From the NCBI RefSeq assembly GCF_040958095.1, contig NC_091208.1:3147250-3211249 (forward strand): a stretch of 64,000 bases of DNA, written 5' to 3'. Positions 33,922 to 46,107 of the stretch are shown piece after piece. Under the pieces are notes generated by a model. It saw nothing but the letters and a program-made list of their open reading frames with translations. It was not told the DNA's origin and did no database searches. The number at the start of each line of letters is the position of its first letter. Position 1 is the first letter of the stretch. Both the position numbers and the translations under genes were made by a program. Source of the stretch: Procambarus clarkii. Lineage: Eukaryota > Arthropoda > Malacostraca > Decapoda > Cambaridae.

Positions 33922-34929
33922 TGTGGGAACCGGCCTGTGAGATTTATATTTATTTAATTTATGTGAATTTATATTCACGTTAATTTATATACTTCGATAG
34001 CAATTTGTATAATGATAAGTGAACTGTATTTCTGCAATAATCTCATAATCTCACAAATCGATCCTCTACACATTAGGGGGGTTTATATTAAATTAATTTA
34101 TATATATGCAGCCAATCAAACTACAGTATTATACTACATACATTGAAACATTGAAGAGGTTCCTTATCTTTTAGTACAGCAGGTTAGTCCACCAGGTATA
34201 ACTAGGGTGTAGACTCCACATTTTCCCTCTTTGAGGTAGCTTCCATCACCCTGGTAACTGATGCACAAAGCATGCTTCCTCGTCTTGACCTGTCAAAAGG
34301 GCGCTAGCTGTAAAGCCAGAATCCTATATATGACAGGTATATCAGAGAAAATACTGTACATGGAACAATGAAGACCTGGCTTAATTACCTTTAGTTTGAG
34401 GCTACCACGTGCTCTAACCGGTCACCCTATATAATGACATTAATGGCCATAAATGAAAGATACATGGGTTTCGGAAGAACACTTAACTTGATTTGTTGAC
34501 AGCGTGTTGATAATGGTACACCTTTGGTTTCCATAACACTACGTCCAAGGAAAATTAACAGGAGCCGAATTTGCTCCCGTGAGCCTCTGGTCCCAGTATA
34601 AAACAATGGCTGACCCTCCTTCCTCACTGACGCCTGGCTTACATTGTCCAGATGACAGAAAGTGATAGAAGGGTCACATTTACTCTACTTTAATATTGAT
34701 AATTAAGTTAATTTATATGAGATGTTTTTATGATGGTAAAGTCCAAAGACTAATGTATTTAAGAATAATTCCCACCATAATAGGTGGTGGTTTATAATAG
34801 TGTGTGGTGATGATATCCCGTTTTCTATAGACGGTAATTCCACTACAAGTTACGTTTTCTATGGGTAACTTGTTTATACAACACAGCTATTATCTGTATG
34901 ATTATTAAATGGTGTCGGATTTTCTGACA
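33922..34929 (-). repeat. BEL-type LTR 1 (3'-most)
   Basis: Its outer edge is tgtgggaaccggcc and its inner edge gattttctgaca. It differs from the other three by a small duplication (attgaaacattgaagagg, where the others have attgaagagg) and scattered substitutions. Confidence 0.93.
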
Positions 34930-35624
34930 TAATTACCCAGGGGCTGCTCACGGGTCGAAGTCCTAATTAGAACAGACGAACACCGATACTCCTCCTTCGA
35001 ATTATTAGATTAATTTGATGTTAGTAGTTAGTAATCACACATTTGTGCGTCTGTTCGTACAGGACGGATGTCCCGTACTAGAGTTGCGGGGGTTAGAAGT
35101 CTAATGCGATTTCATTTTCATGTCAACTCTTGAAAGGCTAAAATTCAAGCCTAATTACTTATTATTTAACCCATAAGACTGGATGTGATCAAGTCCTACA
35201 GTCAAGTATGATTCAGGGACTGCAGTGAGATCAGTGACATTAGATATAACTTGAAGTTTGTTCAGGTAACTGGTCACTGATATATAAACACTGAGGCCCA
35301 TGGAATACATCTTGATTAAATAATAAATGTATCAAATCAGTCATCAGATTTTTTGGGGTTTAATTTAGTTTATTGATTCAGAAGATTGAATAGCTCATCA
35401 TTAAAGTAAAGTATGGTTCTGAGACTACAGTGGGTTCAGTGACATTGGTCGCAGTGACTTGTAGCTGTTTAAGCTACTGTTCACTGATTTGCCACTGAGG
35501 CCTCATGAACTCATCTTCAGCTTTATATGATGATACTAACATCAACCTCTGTTGGTATAGTCAGCTGTAATCTCCTTAGTATAATGCTACTGGAGAAATA
35601 TAATCAGCTGACAAATTTAGATTT
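34930..35624. other. BEL-type non-coding interior (also 38462-39156 and 41994-42688)
   Basis: About 695 bp in each unit lies where pol would be expected. It is AT-rich, has no reverse-transcriptase or integrase motif in any frame, and is nearly the same in all three units. It probably includes the 3' untranslated part left after pol was lost. Confidence 0.75.
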
Positions 35625-37313
35625 CTATTGGTATTGTTTATCTGCAGGCATAGGTCTCCTCAGGCTTGATACTGGGCCTGAGAGTAATTTACCTCCTGCA
35701 GAGTTTAACATGGTTATACCCTGATATTTAGTAGGGCTACCAATGAATCGATGGCAATAGTCTGTCCCTACAAGGAGACCGAAGTCGGTGAGGTGATCAG
35801 ACTTAATATTATCTGCCAATTTTATTCCTCTATTTCTCAGGAATTTGGCTGTTGCTCTCAGACCTTGAACTTGTAGGTCTACTGGTATTTTGTCCACCAC
35901 AATGGCTTGTACTCGACAGACGTACCTGCCTAAGCGTACTGATGGTTGTACCACCTGGTAGACTTGAGGTCCTGCATCTGTTACAAACCCTGAGATGTTG
36001 AATGACATCTGGGCTACAGGACTTAATTGTAGTTCATCTGCCAACCTTTTAGTGACATATGTTCTCTGGGATCCTTGGTCAAACAACCCACGGGTATGGA
36101 CCTTGGCCCTCTTATTCAGGATGGTAATTTGGGCAGTAGGCAAAGTCGTATTACCTTTAGACTTTGCCGATTGGGCACTCTTTGTTGGTTGCACCTTGCA
36201 ATACTGTACTGAGGTGGGAATGCTATCTTCCACCTTGGGGTTTGGAGACGTTGGTTTTGTGTCTCTGCACAATGCTGCATGGTGCTGACCTTTGTTACAC
36301 CTATTACAGGTGTGTAATTGGGTATCACAGTCGTTGATGTTATGTTTCCTGAGGCACCTCGTGCAATGTTGCAAATCTTTGAGTCGCTCAACACGGGCGT
36401 CACTATCAGGAAAATTAGAGCAGTGGTACATTGAATGTTTCTCATTGCAGAACAAACATGTTCCATAGCTTCCAGTACCCTTTGGTGTCACGTTCTTGGG
36501 TGACACAGTAACTATAGGCTCGGAGGGTCCCACTGCATATACGCCCACACTGCTACTGTTCCACTTTGGTGTTGAGTTATATTGTCTAGATTGATTTGGA
36601 GTACCTTTGGTACTCTGTGGTTTATTATTATTGGTTTCTGAGGGTTTACTTGGTGGTTTTAATTTGTCATGTGTTCGTAATTGATGAACTACTGACTTTA
36701 AACCTTCAGATATTTCATTCATGGATAAGATGCTTTTATTGTAATGAGAACTCATTTGTCTCAATATGTCCCTAGGTATTTTCTCCTGGACAATTATTTT
36801 CAAGACCCACTCAGCCCCGTTTGTATCTGCTGTCAGGCTGAGGGCATTGATCAATGATTCTACCTCCAGCTTGAAGACTTGGAGTGAATCAGCTGAAGCC
36901 TCCGGTGGGGGTAAATGCAACAGGTCATGAACTAAATGTGATGTTCTTACTTCTGGATCAGCATAATTATCCTTGAGGAGTTTTACTGCCAGATCATAGC
37001 CGTCATTAGTTAATCTCAGATGGGATACTACTGTTTTAGCCTCACCTGATAATTGGCCTTACAAATAAGAGAATTTACTACTCTTTGGTAAAGATTGTTT
37101 TGAGTCTACAAGGTCAACGAATTTGTTCCAAAATTCGTCCCAATCTTCCTCATCTTTTCATGAGAAAGTGGGTAAATTAATTGGAGGGAGTCGAGCTTCT
37201 GCATGACTCGTATTAGATGCAACTGTTGTTGTTGTTGTTGCCTTGTTCTGGGCAATTAATTTGACATAAGGCTGTTCTGAACTGAGCGGGGCTCGTGAAC
37301 TCGCGTGAGTCAT
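35625..37313 (-). pseudogene. BEL-type gag-protease, unit 1
   Basis: Same domains; ATG at 37311-37313, TGA at 37158-37160 and TAA at 37059-37061. The open segment is 431 residues from 36920. The protease motif FDQGSQRTYVT is intact. Sequence 34930-35624 between gag-protease and LTR 1 has no coding signal. Confidence 0.9.
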
Positions 37314-37460
37314 CGCCGCCGTCTTGACTGCTGGCCTTTGTTTAAATCACACTGCACTAGTATATTTAATGAATCCACTGGTTAACTGGTTCATCCGGTA
37401 CTAAGATGACCAAATGTGGGTTCATAGGACCAAATAATCCGGTTCCGAAGGTAAAAATAA

Positions 37461-38461
37461 AGTGGGAACCGACCTGTGAGATTTATATTTATTTAATTTA
37501 TATGAATTTATATTTACATTAATTTATATACTTCGATAGCAATTTGTATAATGATAAGTGGACTGTATTTCTACAATAATCTCATAATCTCACAAATCGA
37601 TCCTCTACACATTAGGGGGGTTTATATTAAATTAATTTATATATATGCAGCCAATCAAACTACAGTATTAGACTACATACATTGAAGAGGTTCCTTATCT
37701 TATAGTACAGCAGGTTAGTCCACCAGGTATAACTAGGGTGTAGACACCACATTTTCCCTCTTTGAGGTAGCTTCCATCACCCTGGTAACTGATGCACAAA
37801 GCATGCTTCCTCGTCTTGACCTGTCAAAAGGGCGCTAGCTGTAAAGCCAGAATCCTATATATGACAGGTATATCAGAGAAAATACTGTACATGGAACAAT
37901 GAAGACCTGGCTTAATTACCTTTAGTTTGAGGCTACCACGTGCTCTAACCGGATCACCCTATATAATGACATTAATGGCTATAAATGAAAGATACATGGG
38001 TTTCGGAAGAACACTTAACTTGATTTATTGACAGCATGTTGATAATGGTACACCTTTGGTTTCCATAACACTACGTCCAAGGAAAATTAACAGGAGCCGA
38101 ATTTGCTCCCGTGAGCTTCTGGTCTCAGTATAAAACAATGGCTGACCCTCCTTCCTCACTGACGCCTGGCTTACATTGTCCAGATGACAGAAAGTGATAG
38201 AAGGGTCACATTTACTCTACTTTAATATTGATAATTAAGTTAATTTATATGAGATGTTTTTATGATGGTAAAGTCCAAAGACTAATGTATTTAAGAATAA
38301 TTCCCACCATAATAAGTAGTGGTTTATAATAGTGTGTGGTGATGATATCCCGTTTTCTATAGACGGTAATTCCACTACAAGTTACGTTTTCTATGGTTAA
38401 CTTGTTTATACAACACAGCTATTATCTGTAGGATTATTAAATGGTGTCGGATTTTCTGACA
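37461..38461 (-). repeat. BEL-type LTR 2 (shared by units 1 and 2)
   Basis: 1,001 bp. The left junction reads aataaagtgggaacc rather than aataatgtgggaacc, so the first base of the LTR is changed. The same change occurs in LTR 3. Confidence 0.93.
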
Positions 38462-39156
38462 TAATTACCCAGGGGCTGCTCACGGGTCGAAGTCCTAATT
38501 AGAACAGACGAACACCGATACTCCTCCTTCGAATTATTAGATTAATTTGATGTTAGTAGTTAGTAATCACACATTTGTGCGTCTGTTCGTACAGGACGGA
38601 TGTCCTGTACTAGCGTTGCAGGGGTTAGAAGTCTAATGTGATTTCATTTCCCTGTCAACTCTTGAAAGGCTAAAATTCAAGCCTAATTACTTATTATTTA
38701 ACCCATAAGACTGGATGTGATCAAGTCCTACAGTCAAGTATGATTCAGGGACTGCAGTGAGATCAGTGACATTAGATATAACTTGAAGTTTGTTCAGGTA
38801 ACTGGTCACTGATATATAAACACTGAGGCCCATGGAATACATCTTGATTAAATAATAAATGTATCAAATCAGTCATCAGATTTTTTGGGGTTTAATTTAG
38901 TTTATTGATTCAGAAGATTGAATAGCTCATCATTAAAGTAAAGTATGGTTCTGAGACTACAGTGGGTTCAGTGACATTGGTCGCAGTGACTTGTAGCTGT
39001 TTAAGCTACTGTTCACTGATTTGCCACTGAGGCCTCATGAACTCATCTTCAGCTTTATATGATGATACTAACATCAACCTCTGTTGGTATAGTCAGCTGT
39101 AATCTCCTTAGTATAATGCTACTGGAGAAATATAATCAGCTGACAAATTTAGATTT

Positions 39157-40845
39157 CTATTGGTATTGTTTATCTGCAGGCATAGGTCTCCTCAGGCTTG
39201 ATACTGGGCCTGAGAGTAATTTACCTCCTGCAGAGTTTAATATGGTTATACCCTGATATTTTGTAGGGCTACCAATGAATCGATGGCAATAGTCTGTCCC
39301 TACAAGGAGACCGAAGTCGGTGAGGTGATCAGACTTAATATTATCTGCCAATTTTATTCCTCTATTTATCAGGAATTTGGCTGTTGCTCTCAGACCTTGA
39401 ACTTGTAGGTCTACTGGTATTTTGTCCACCACAATGGCTTGTACTCGACAGACGTACCTGCCTAAGCGTACTGATGGTTGTACCACCTGGTAGACTTGAG
39501 GTCCTGCATCTGTTACAAACCCTGAGATGTTGAATGACATCTGGGCTACAGGACTTAATTGTAGTTCATCTGCCAACCTTTTAGTGACATATGTTCTCTG
39601 GGATCTTTGGTCAAACAACCCACGGGTATGGACCTTGGCCCTCTTATTCAGGATGGTAATTTGGGCAGTAGGCAAAGTCGTATTACCTTTAGACTTTGCC
39701 GATTGGACACTCTTTGTTGGTTGCACCTTGCAATACTGTACTGAGGTGGGAATGCTATCTTCCACCTTGGGGTTTGGAGACGTTGGTTTTGTGTCTCTGC
39801 ACAATGCTGCATGGTGCTGACCTTTGTTACACCTATTACAGGTGTGTAATTGGGTATCACAGTCGTTGATGTTATGTTTCCTGAGGCACCTCGTGCAATG
39901 TTGCAAATCTTTGAGTCGCTCAACACGGGCGTCACTATCAGGAAAATTAGAGCAGTGGTACATTGAATGTTTCTCATTGCAGAACAAACATGTTCCATAG
40001 CTTCCAGTACCCTTTGGTGTCACGTTCTTGGGTGACACAGTAACTATAGGCTTGGAGGGTCCCACTGCATATACGCCCACACTGCTACTGTTCCACTTTG
40101 GTGTTGAGTTATATTGTCTAGATTGATTTGGAGTACCTTTGGTACTCTGCGGTTTATTATTATTGGTTTCTGAGGGTTTACTTGGTGGTTTTAATTTGTC
40201 ATGTGTTCGTAATTGATGAACTACTGACTTTAAACCTTCAGATATTTCATTCATGGATAAGATGCTTTTATTGTAATGAGAACTCATTTGTCTCAATATG
40301 TCCCTAGGTATTTTCTCCTGGACAATTATTTTCAAGACCCACTCAGCCCCGTTTGTATCTGCTGTCAGGCTGAGGGCATTGATCAATGATTCTACCTCCA
40401 GCTTGAAGACTTGGAGTGAATCAGCTGAAGCCTCCGGTGGGGGTAAATGCAACAGGTCATGAACTAAATGTGATGTTCTTACTTCTGGATCAGCATAATT
40501 ATCCTTGAGGAGTTTTACTGCCAGATCATAGCCGTCATTAGTTAATCTCAGATGGGATACTACTGTTTTAGCCTCACCTGATAATTGGCCTTACAAATAA
40601 GAGAATTTACTACTCTTTGGTAAAGATTGTTTTGAGTCTACAAGGTCAACGAATTTGTTCCAAAATTCGTCCCAATCTTCCTCATCTTTTCATGAGAAAG
40701 TGGGTAAATTAATTGGAGGGAGTCGAGCTTCTGCATGACTCGTATTAGATGCAACTGTTGTTGTTGTTGTTGCCTTGTTCTGGGCAATTAATTTGACATA
40801 AGGCTGTTCTGAACTGAGCGGGGCTCGTGAACTCGCATGAGTCAT
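39157..40845 (-). pseudogene. BEL-type gag-protease, unit 2
   Basis: Same domains as unit 3. The presumed ATG (40843-40845) is kept. The frame is broken by the common TGA (40690-40692) and by TAA (40591-40593), leaving a 431-residue open segment from 40452. The protease reads FDQRSQRTYVT here, replacing the glycine of the active-site triad, so it would be inactive. Confidence 0.9.
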
Positions 40846-40992
40846 CGCTGCCGTCTTGACTGCTGGCCTTTGTTTAAATCACACTGCACTAGTATATTTA
40901 ATGAATCCACTGGTTAACTGGTTCATCCGGTACTAAGATGACCAAATGTGGGTTCATAGGACCAAATAATCCGGTTCCGAAGGTAAAAATAA

Positions 40993-41993
40993 AGTGGGAA
41001 CCGACCTGTGAGATTTATATTTATTTAATTTATATGAATTTATATTTACATTAATTTATATACTTCGATAGCAATTTGTATAATGATAAGTGGACTGTAT
41101 TTCTGCAATAATCTCATAATCTCACAAATCGATCCTCTACACATTAGGGGGGTTTATATTAAATTAATTTATATATATGCAGCCAATCAAACTACAGTAT
41201 TAGACTACATACATTGAAGAGGTTCCTTATCTTATAGTACAGCAGGTTAGTCCACCAGGTATAACTAGGGTGTAGACACCACATTTTCCCTCTTTGAGGT
41301 AGCTTCCATCACCCTGGTAACTGATGCACAAAGCATGCTTCCTCGTCTTGACCTGTCAAAAGGGCGCTAGCTGTAAAGCCAGAATCCTATATATGACAGG
41401 TATATCAGAGAAAATACTGTACATGGAACAATGAAGACCTGGCTTAATTACCTTTAGTTTGAGGCTACCACGTGCTCTAACCGGGTCACCCTATATAATG
41501 ACATTAATGGCCATAAATGAAAGATACATGGGTTTCGGAAGAACACTTAACTTGATTTGTTGACAGCATGTTGATAATGGTACACCTTTGGTTTCCATAA
41601 CACTACGTCCAAGGAAAATTAACAGGAGCCGAATTTGCTCCCGTGAGCTTCTGGTCTCAGTATAAAACAATGGCTGACCCTCCTTCCTCACTGACGCCTG
41701 GCTTACATTGTCCAGATGACAGAAAGTGATAGAAGGGTCACATTTACTCTACTTTAATATTGATAATTAAGTTAATTTATATGAGATGTTTTTATGATGG
41801 TAAAGTCCAAAGACTAATGTATTTAAGAATAATTCCCACCATAATAAGTAGTGGTTTATAATAGTGTGTGGTGATGATATCCCGTTTTCTATAGACGGTA
41901 ATTCCACTACAAGTTACGTTTTCTATGGTTAACGTGTTTATACAACACAGCTATTATCTGTAGGATTATTAAATGGTGTCGGATTTTCTGACA
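40993..41993 (-). repeat. BEL-type LTR 3 (shared by units 2 and 3)
   Basis: 1,001 bp, exactly one period (3,532 bp) from LTR 2, with the same altered junction. Confidence 0.93.
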
Positions 41994-42688
41994 TAATTAC
42001 TCAGGGGCTGCTCACGGGTCGAAGTCCTAATTAGAACAGACGAACACCGATACTCCTCCTTCGAATTATTAGATTAATTTGATGTTAGTAGTTAGTAATC
42101 ACACATTTGTGCGTCTGTTCGTACAGGACGGATGTCCTGTACTAGCGTTGCAGGGGTTAGAAGTCTAATGTGATTTCATTTCCCTGTCAACTCTTGAAAG
42201 GCTAAAATTCAAGCCTAATTACTTATTATTTAACCCATAAGACTGGATGTGATCAAGTCCTACAGTCAAGTATGATTCAGGGACTGCAGTGAGATCAGTG
42301 ACATTAGATATAACTTGAAGTTTGTTCAGGTAACTGGTCACTGATATATAAACACTGAGGCCCATGGAATACATCTTGATTAAATAATAAATGTATCAAA
42401 TCAGTCATCAGATTTTTTGGGGTTTAATTTAGTTTATTGATTCAGAAGATTGAATAGCTCATCATTAAAGTAAAGTATGGTTCTGAGACTACAGTGGGTT
42501 CAGTGACATTGGTCGCAGTGACTTGTAGCTGTTTAAGCTACTGTTCACTGATTTGCCACTGAGGCCTCATGAACTCATCTTCAGCTTTATATGATGATAC
42601 TAACATCAACCTCTGTTGGTATAGTCAGCTGTAATCTCCTTAGTATAATGCTACTGGAGAAATATAATCAGCTGACAAATTTAGATTT

Positions 42689-44377
42689 CTATTGGTATTG
42701 TTTATCTGCAGGCATAGGTCTCCTCAGGCTTGATACTGGGCCTGAGAGTAATTTACCTCCTGCAGAGTTTAATATGGTTATACCCTGATATTTTGTAGGG
42801 CTACCAATGAATCGATGGCAATAGTCTGTCCCTACAAGGAGACCGAAGTCGGTGAGGTGATCAGACTTAATATTATCTGCCAATTTTATTCCTCTATTTC
42901 TCAGGAATTTGGCTGTTGCTCTCAGACCTTGAACTTGTAGGTCTACTGGTATTTTGTCCACCACAATGGCTTGTACTCGACAGACGTACCTGCCTAAGCG
43001 TACTGATGGTTGTACCACCTGGTAGACTTGAGGTCCTGCATCTGTTACAAACCCTGAGATGTTGAATGACATCTGGGCTACAGGACTTAATTGTAGTTCA
43101 TCTGCCAACCTTTTAGTGACATATGTTCTCTGGGATCCTTGGTCAAACAACCCACGGGTATGGACCTTGGCCCTCTTATTCAGGATGGTAATTTGGGCAG
43201 TAGGCAAAGTCGTATTACCTTTAGACTTTGCCGATTGGACACTCTTTGTTGGTTGCACCTTGCAATACTGTACTGAGGTGGGAATGCTATCTTCCACCTT
43301 GGGGTTTGGAGACGTTGGTTTTGAGTCTCTGCACAATGCTGCATGGTGCTGACCTTTGTTACACCTATTACAGGTGTGCAATTGGGTATCACAGTCGTTG
43401 ATGTTATGTTTCCTGAGGCACCTCGTGCAATGTTGCAAATCTTTGAGTCGCTCAACACGGGGGTCACTATCAGGAAAATTAGAGCAGTGGTACATTGAAT
43501 ATTTCTCATTGCAGAACAAACATGTTCCATAGCTTCCAGTACCTTTTGGTGTCACTTTCTTGGGTGACACAGTAACTATAAGCTTGGAGGGTCCCACTGC
43601 ACATACGCCCACACTGCTACTGTTCCACTTTGGTGTTGAATTATATTGTCTAGATTGATTTGGAGTACCTTTGGTACTCTGTGGTTTATTATTATTGGTT
43701 TCTGAGGGTTTACTTGGTGGTTTTAATTTGTCATGTGTTCGTAATTGATGAACTACTGACTTTAAACCTTCAGATATTTCATTCATGGATAAGATGCTTT
43801 TATTGTAATGAGCACTCACTTGTCTCAATATGTCCCTAGGTATTTTCTCCTGGACAATTATTTTCAAGACCCACTCAGCCCCGTTTGTATCTGCTGTCTG
43901 GCTGAGGGCATTGATCAATGATTCTACCTCCAGCTTGAAGACTTGGAGTGAATCAGCTGAAGCCTCCGGTGGGGGTAAATGCAACAGCTCATGAACTAAA
44001 TGTGATGTTCTTACTTCTGGATCAGCATAATTATCCTTGAGGAGTTTTACTGCCAGATCATAGCCGTCATTAGTTAATCTCAGATGGGATACTACTGTTT
44101 TAGCCTCACCTGATAATTGGCCTTGCAAATAAGAGAATTTACTACTCTTTGGTAAAGATTGTTTTGAGTCTACAAGGTCAACGAATTTGTTCCAAAATTC
44201 GTCCCAATCTTCCTCATCTTTTCATGAGAAAGTGGGTAAATTAATTGGAGGGAGTCGAGCTTCTGCTTGACTCGTATTAGATGCAACTGTTGTTGTTGTT
44301 GTTGCCTTGTTCTGGGCAATTAATTTGACATAAGGCTGTTCTGAACTGAGCGGGGCTCGTGAACTCGCACGAGTCAA
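42689..44377 (-). pseudogene. BEL-type gag-protease, unit 3
   Basis: This copy has the longest open frame (44128-42689, 479 residues). An N-terminal DUF1759-like Gag domain contains DWDEFWNKFVDLVD, upstream of the main frame. Three Cys/His clusters follow (CLFCNEKYSMYHC, CTRCLRKHNINDC, CNRCNKGQHHAALC). Then comes an aspartic protease with FDQGSQRTYVT and the downstream LLVGTDYCHRF motif of BEL proteases. A TGA at 44222-44224 stands where a tryptophan is expected, and the presumed start reads TTG instead of ATG. The nonsense codon shared by units 1 and 2 is a normal CAA here. No pol follows. Confidence 0.9.
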
Positions 44378-44502
44378 CGCCGCCGTCTTGACTGCTGGCC
44401 TTTGTTTAAATCACACTGCACTAGTATATTTAATGAATCCACTGGTTAACTGGTTCATCCGGTACTAAGATGACCAAATGTGGGTTCATAGGACCAAATA
44501 AT

Positions 44503-44517
44503 CCGGTTCCGAAGGTC
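44503..44517 (-). promoter_or_regulatory. Probable primer-binding site of the BEL-type element
   Basis: Just inside LTR 4 the minus strand reads TGGACCTTCGGAACC. In units 1 and 2 the equivalent bases read TTTACCTTCGGAACC, so the TGG is lost there. Confidence 0.6.
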
Positions 44518-44524
44518 CAAATAA

Positions 44525-45525
44525 TGTGGGAACCGACCTGTGAGATTTATATTTATTTAATTTATATGAATTTATATTTTCATTAATTTATATACTTCGA
44601 TAGCAATTTGTATAATGATAAGTGGACTGTATTTCTGCAATAATCTCATAATCTCACAAATCGATCCTCTACACATTAGGGGGGTTTATATTAAATTAAT
44701 TTATATATATGCAGCCAATCAAACTACAGTATTAGACTACATACATTGAAGAGGTTCCTTATCTTATAGTACAGCAGGTTAGTCCACCAGGTATAACTAG
44801 GGTGTAGACACCACATTTTCCCTCTTTGAGGTAGCTTCCATCACCCTGGTAACTGATGCACAAAGCATGCTTCCTCGTCTTGACCTGTCAAAAGGGCGCT
44901 AGCTGTAAAGCCAGAATCTTATATATGACAGGTATATCAGAGAAAATACTGTACATGGAACAATGAAGACCTGGCTTAATTACCTTTATTTTGAGGCTAC
45001 CACGTGCTCTAACCGGATCACCCTATATAATGACATTAATGGCCATAAATGAAAGATACATGGGTTTCGGAAGAACACTTAACTTGATTTGTTGACAGCG
45101 TGTTGATAATGGTACACCTTTGGTTTCCATAACACTACGTCCAAGGAAAATTAACAGGAGCCGAATTTGCTCCCGTGAGCCTCTGGTCTCAGTATAAAAC
45201 AATGGCTGACCCTCCTTCATCACTGACGCCTGGCTTACATTTTCCAGATGACAGAAAGTGATAGAAGGGTCACATTTACTCTACTTTAATATTGATAATT
45301 AAGTTAATTTATGTGAGATGTTTTTATGATGGTAAAGTCCAAAGACTAATGTATTTAAGAATAATTCCCACCATAATAGGTGGTGGTTTATAATAGTGTG
45401 TGGTGATGATATCCCGTTTTCTATAGACGGTAATTCCACTACAAGTTACGTTTTCTATGGTTAACTTGTTTATACAACACAGCTATTATCTGTATGATTA
45501 TTAAATGGTGTCGGATTTTCCGACA
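44525..45525 (-). repeat. BEL-type LTR 4 (5'-most)
   Basis: Starts tgtgggaaccgacc and ends ttttccgaca next to the target duplication. It is the only internal junction with an intact LTR end and primer-binding-like site, as expected for the original 5' LTR. Confidence 0.93.
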
Positions 45526-46107
45526 GTAGCTAAGTGATCCCCACTTACTGACGACTGTGACAGTGGCCTAAGAATACAGTACACAGAGGGTATTAATAAG
45601 GTTTCGAAGTATGAACACAAATTTTTTTGTGGAATGAACATAAACAATTTTGAATATTAAAGTTACCCAATAAGGTGGTATAGAAAATCACGACCAGACG
45701 ACAAAATGAGTGTGGAAGGAAGAGGAGGAAATTATTATTTATTACTTCTTAAATATAATACATCGTAATATAAAATTATAACTATATTACAATTTTATAA
45801 GCAATATAAAACAAATATAAAAAAGTAAATTTTGTTTCTACTTTTTCAGATAATTTTAAAATTTAGCACAAATTTTAACTGTTTCATTATTATGTAAAAA
45901 AAAACATTAATTATATAAAATAGAATTAGTTTTGGAAAGTTCACAGGGGTAGAGACGTGAGGCCATCTCCAGTGACGTGTAGTGTTTGAGAGAGCCATCG
46001 GCCACCAGGAAGCTCAACATGCGTCACAAACGCTACAAGATCCGGGGTACGGCCCTTAACGAGCAACCATTCTCCAAGACATCTCTCCTGAAGCTTTTTG
46101 AAGACAT

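Larger units (their letters stand above)
33922..45525 (-). mobile_element. BEL/Pao-type element as a tandem multimer (4 LTRs, 3 interiors)
   Basis: Four LTRs (33922, 37461, 40993, 44525) alternate with three gag-protease interiors; the period between equivalent bases is 3,532 bp. The whole 11.6-kb block is flanked by one 5-bp duplication, gtagc (33917-33921 and 45526-45530), inside M2. This means one insertion and then tandem growth, or insertion as a multimer. No unit encodes reverse transcriptase or integrase, so all are non-autonomous. The shared TGA in gag shows the element was already defective before it multiplied. Confidence 0.95.

Noticed and set aside
34427-34627. 66-codon minus-strand frame in the BEL-type LTR (also 41491 and 45023)
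   Set aside because: It is carried along by LTR duplication, so its repetition is not independent evidence. It has no domain and lies in a region otherwise typical of an LTR.
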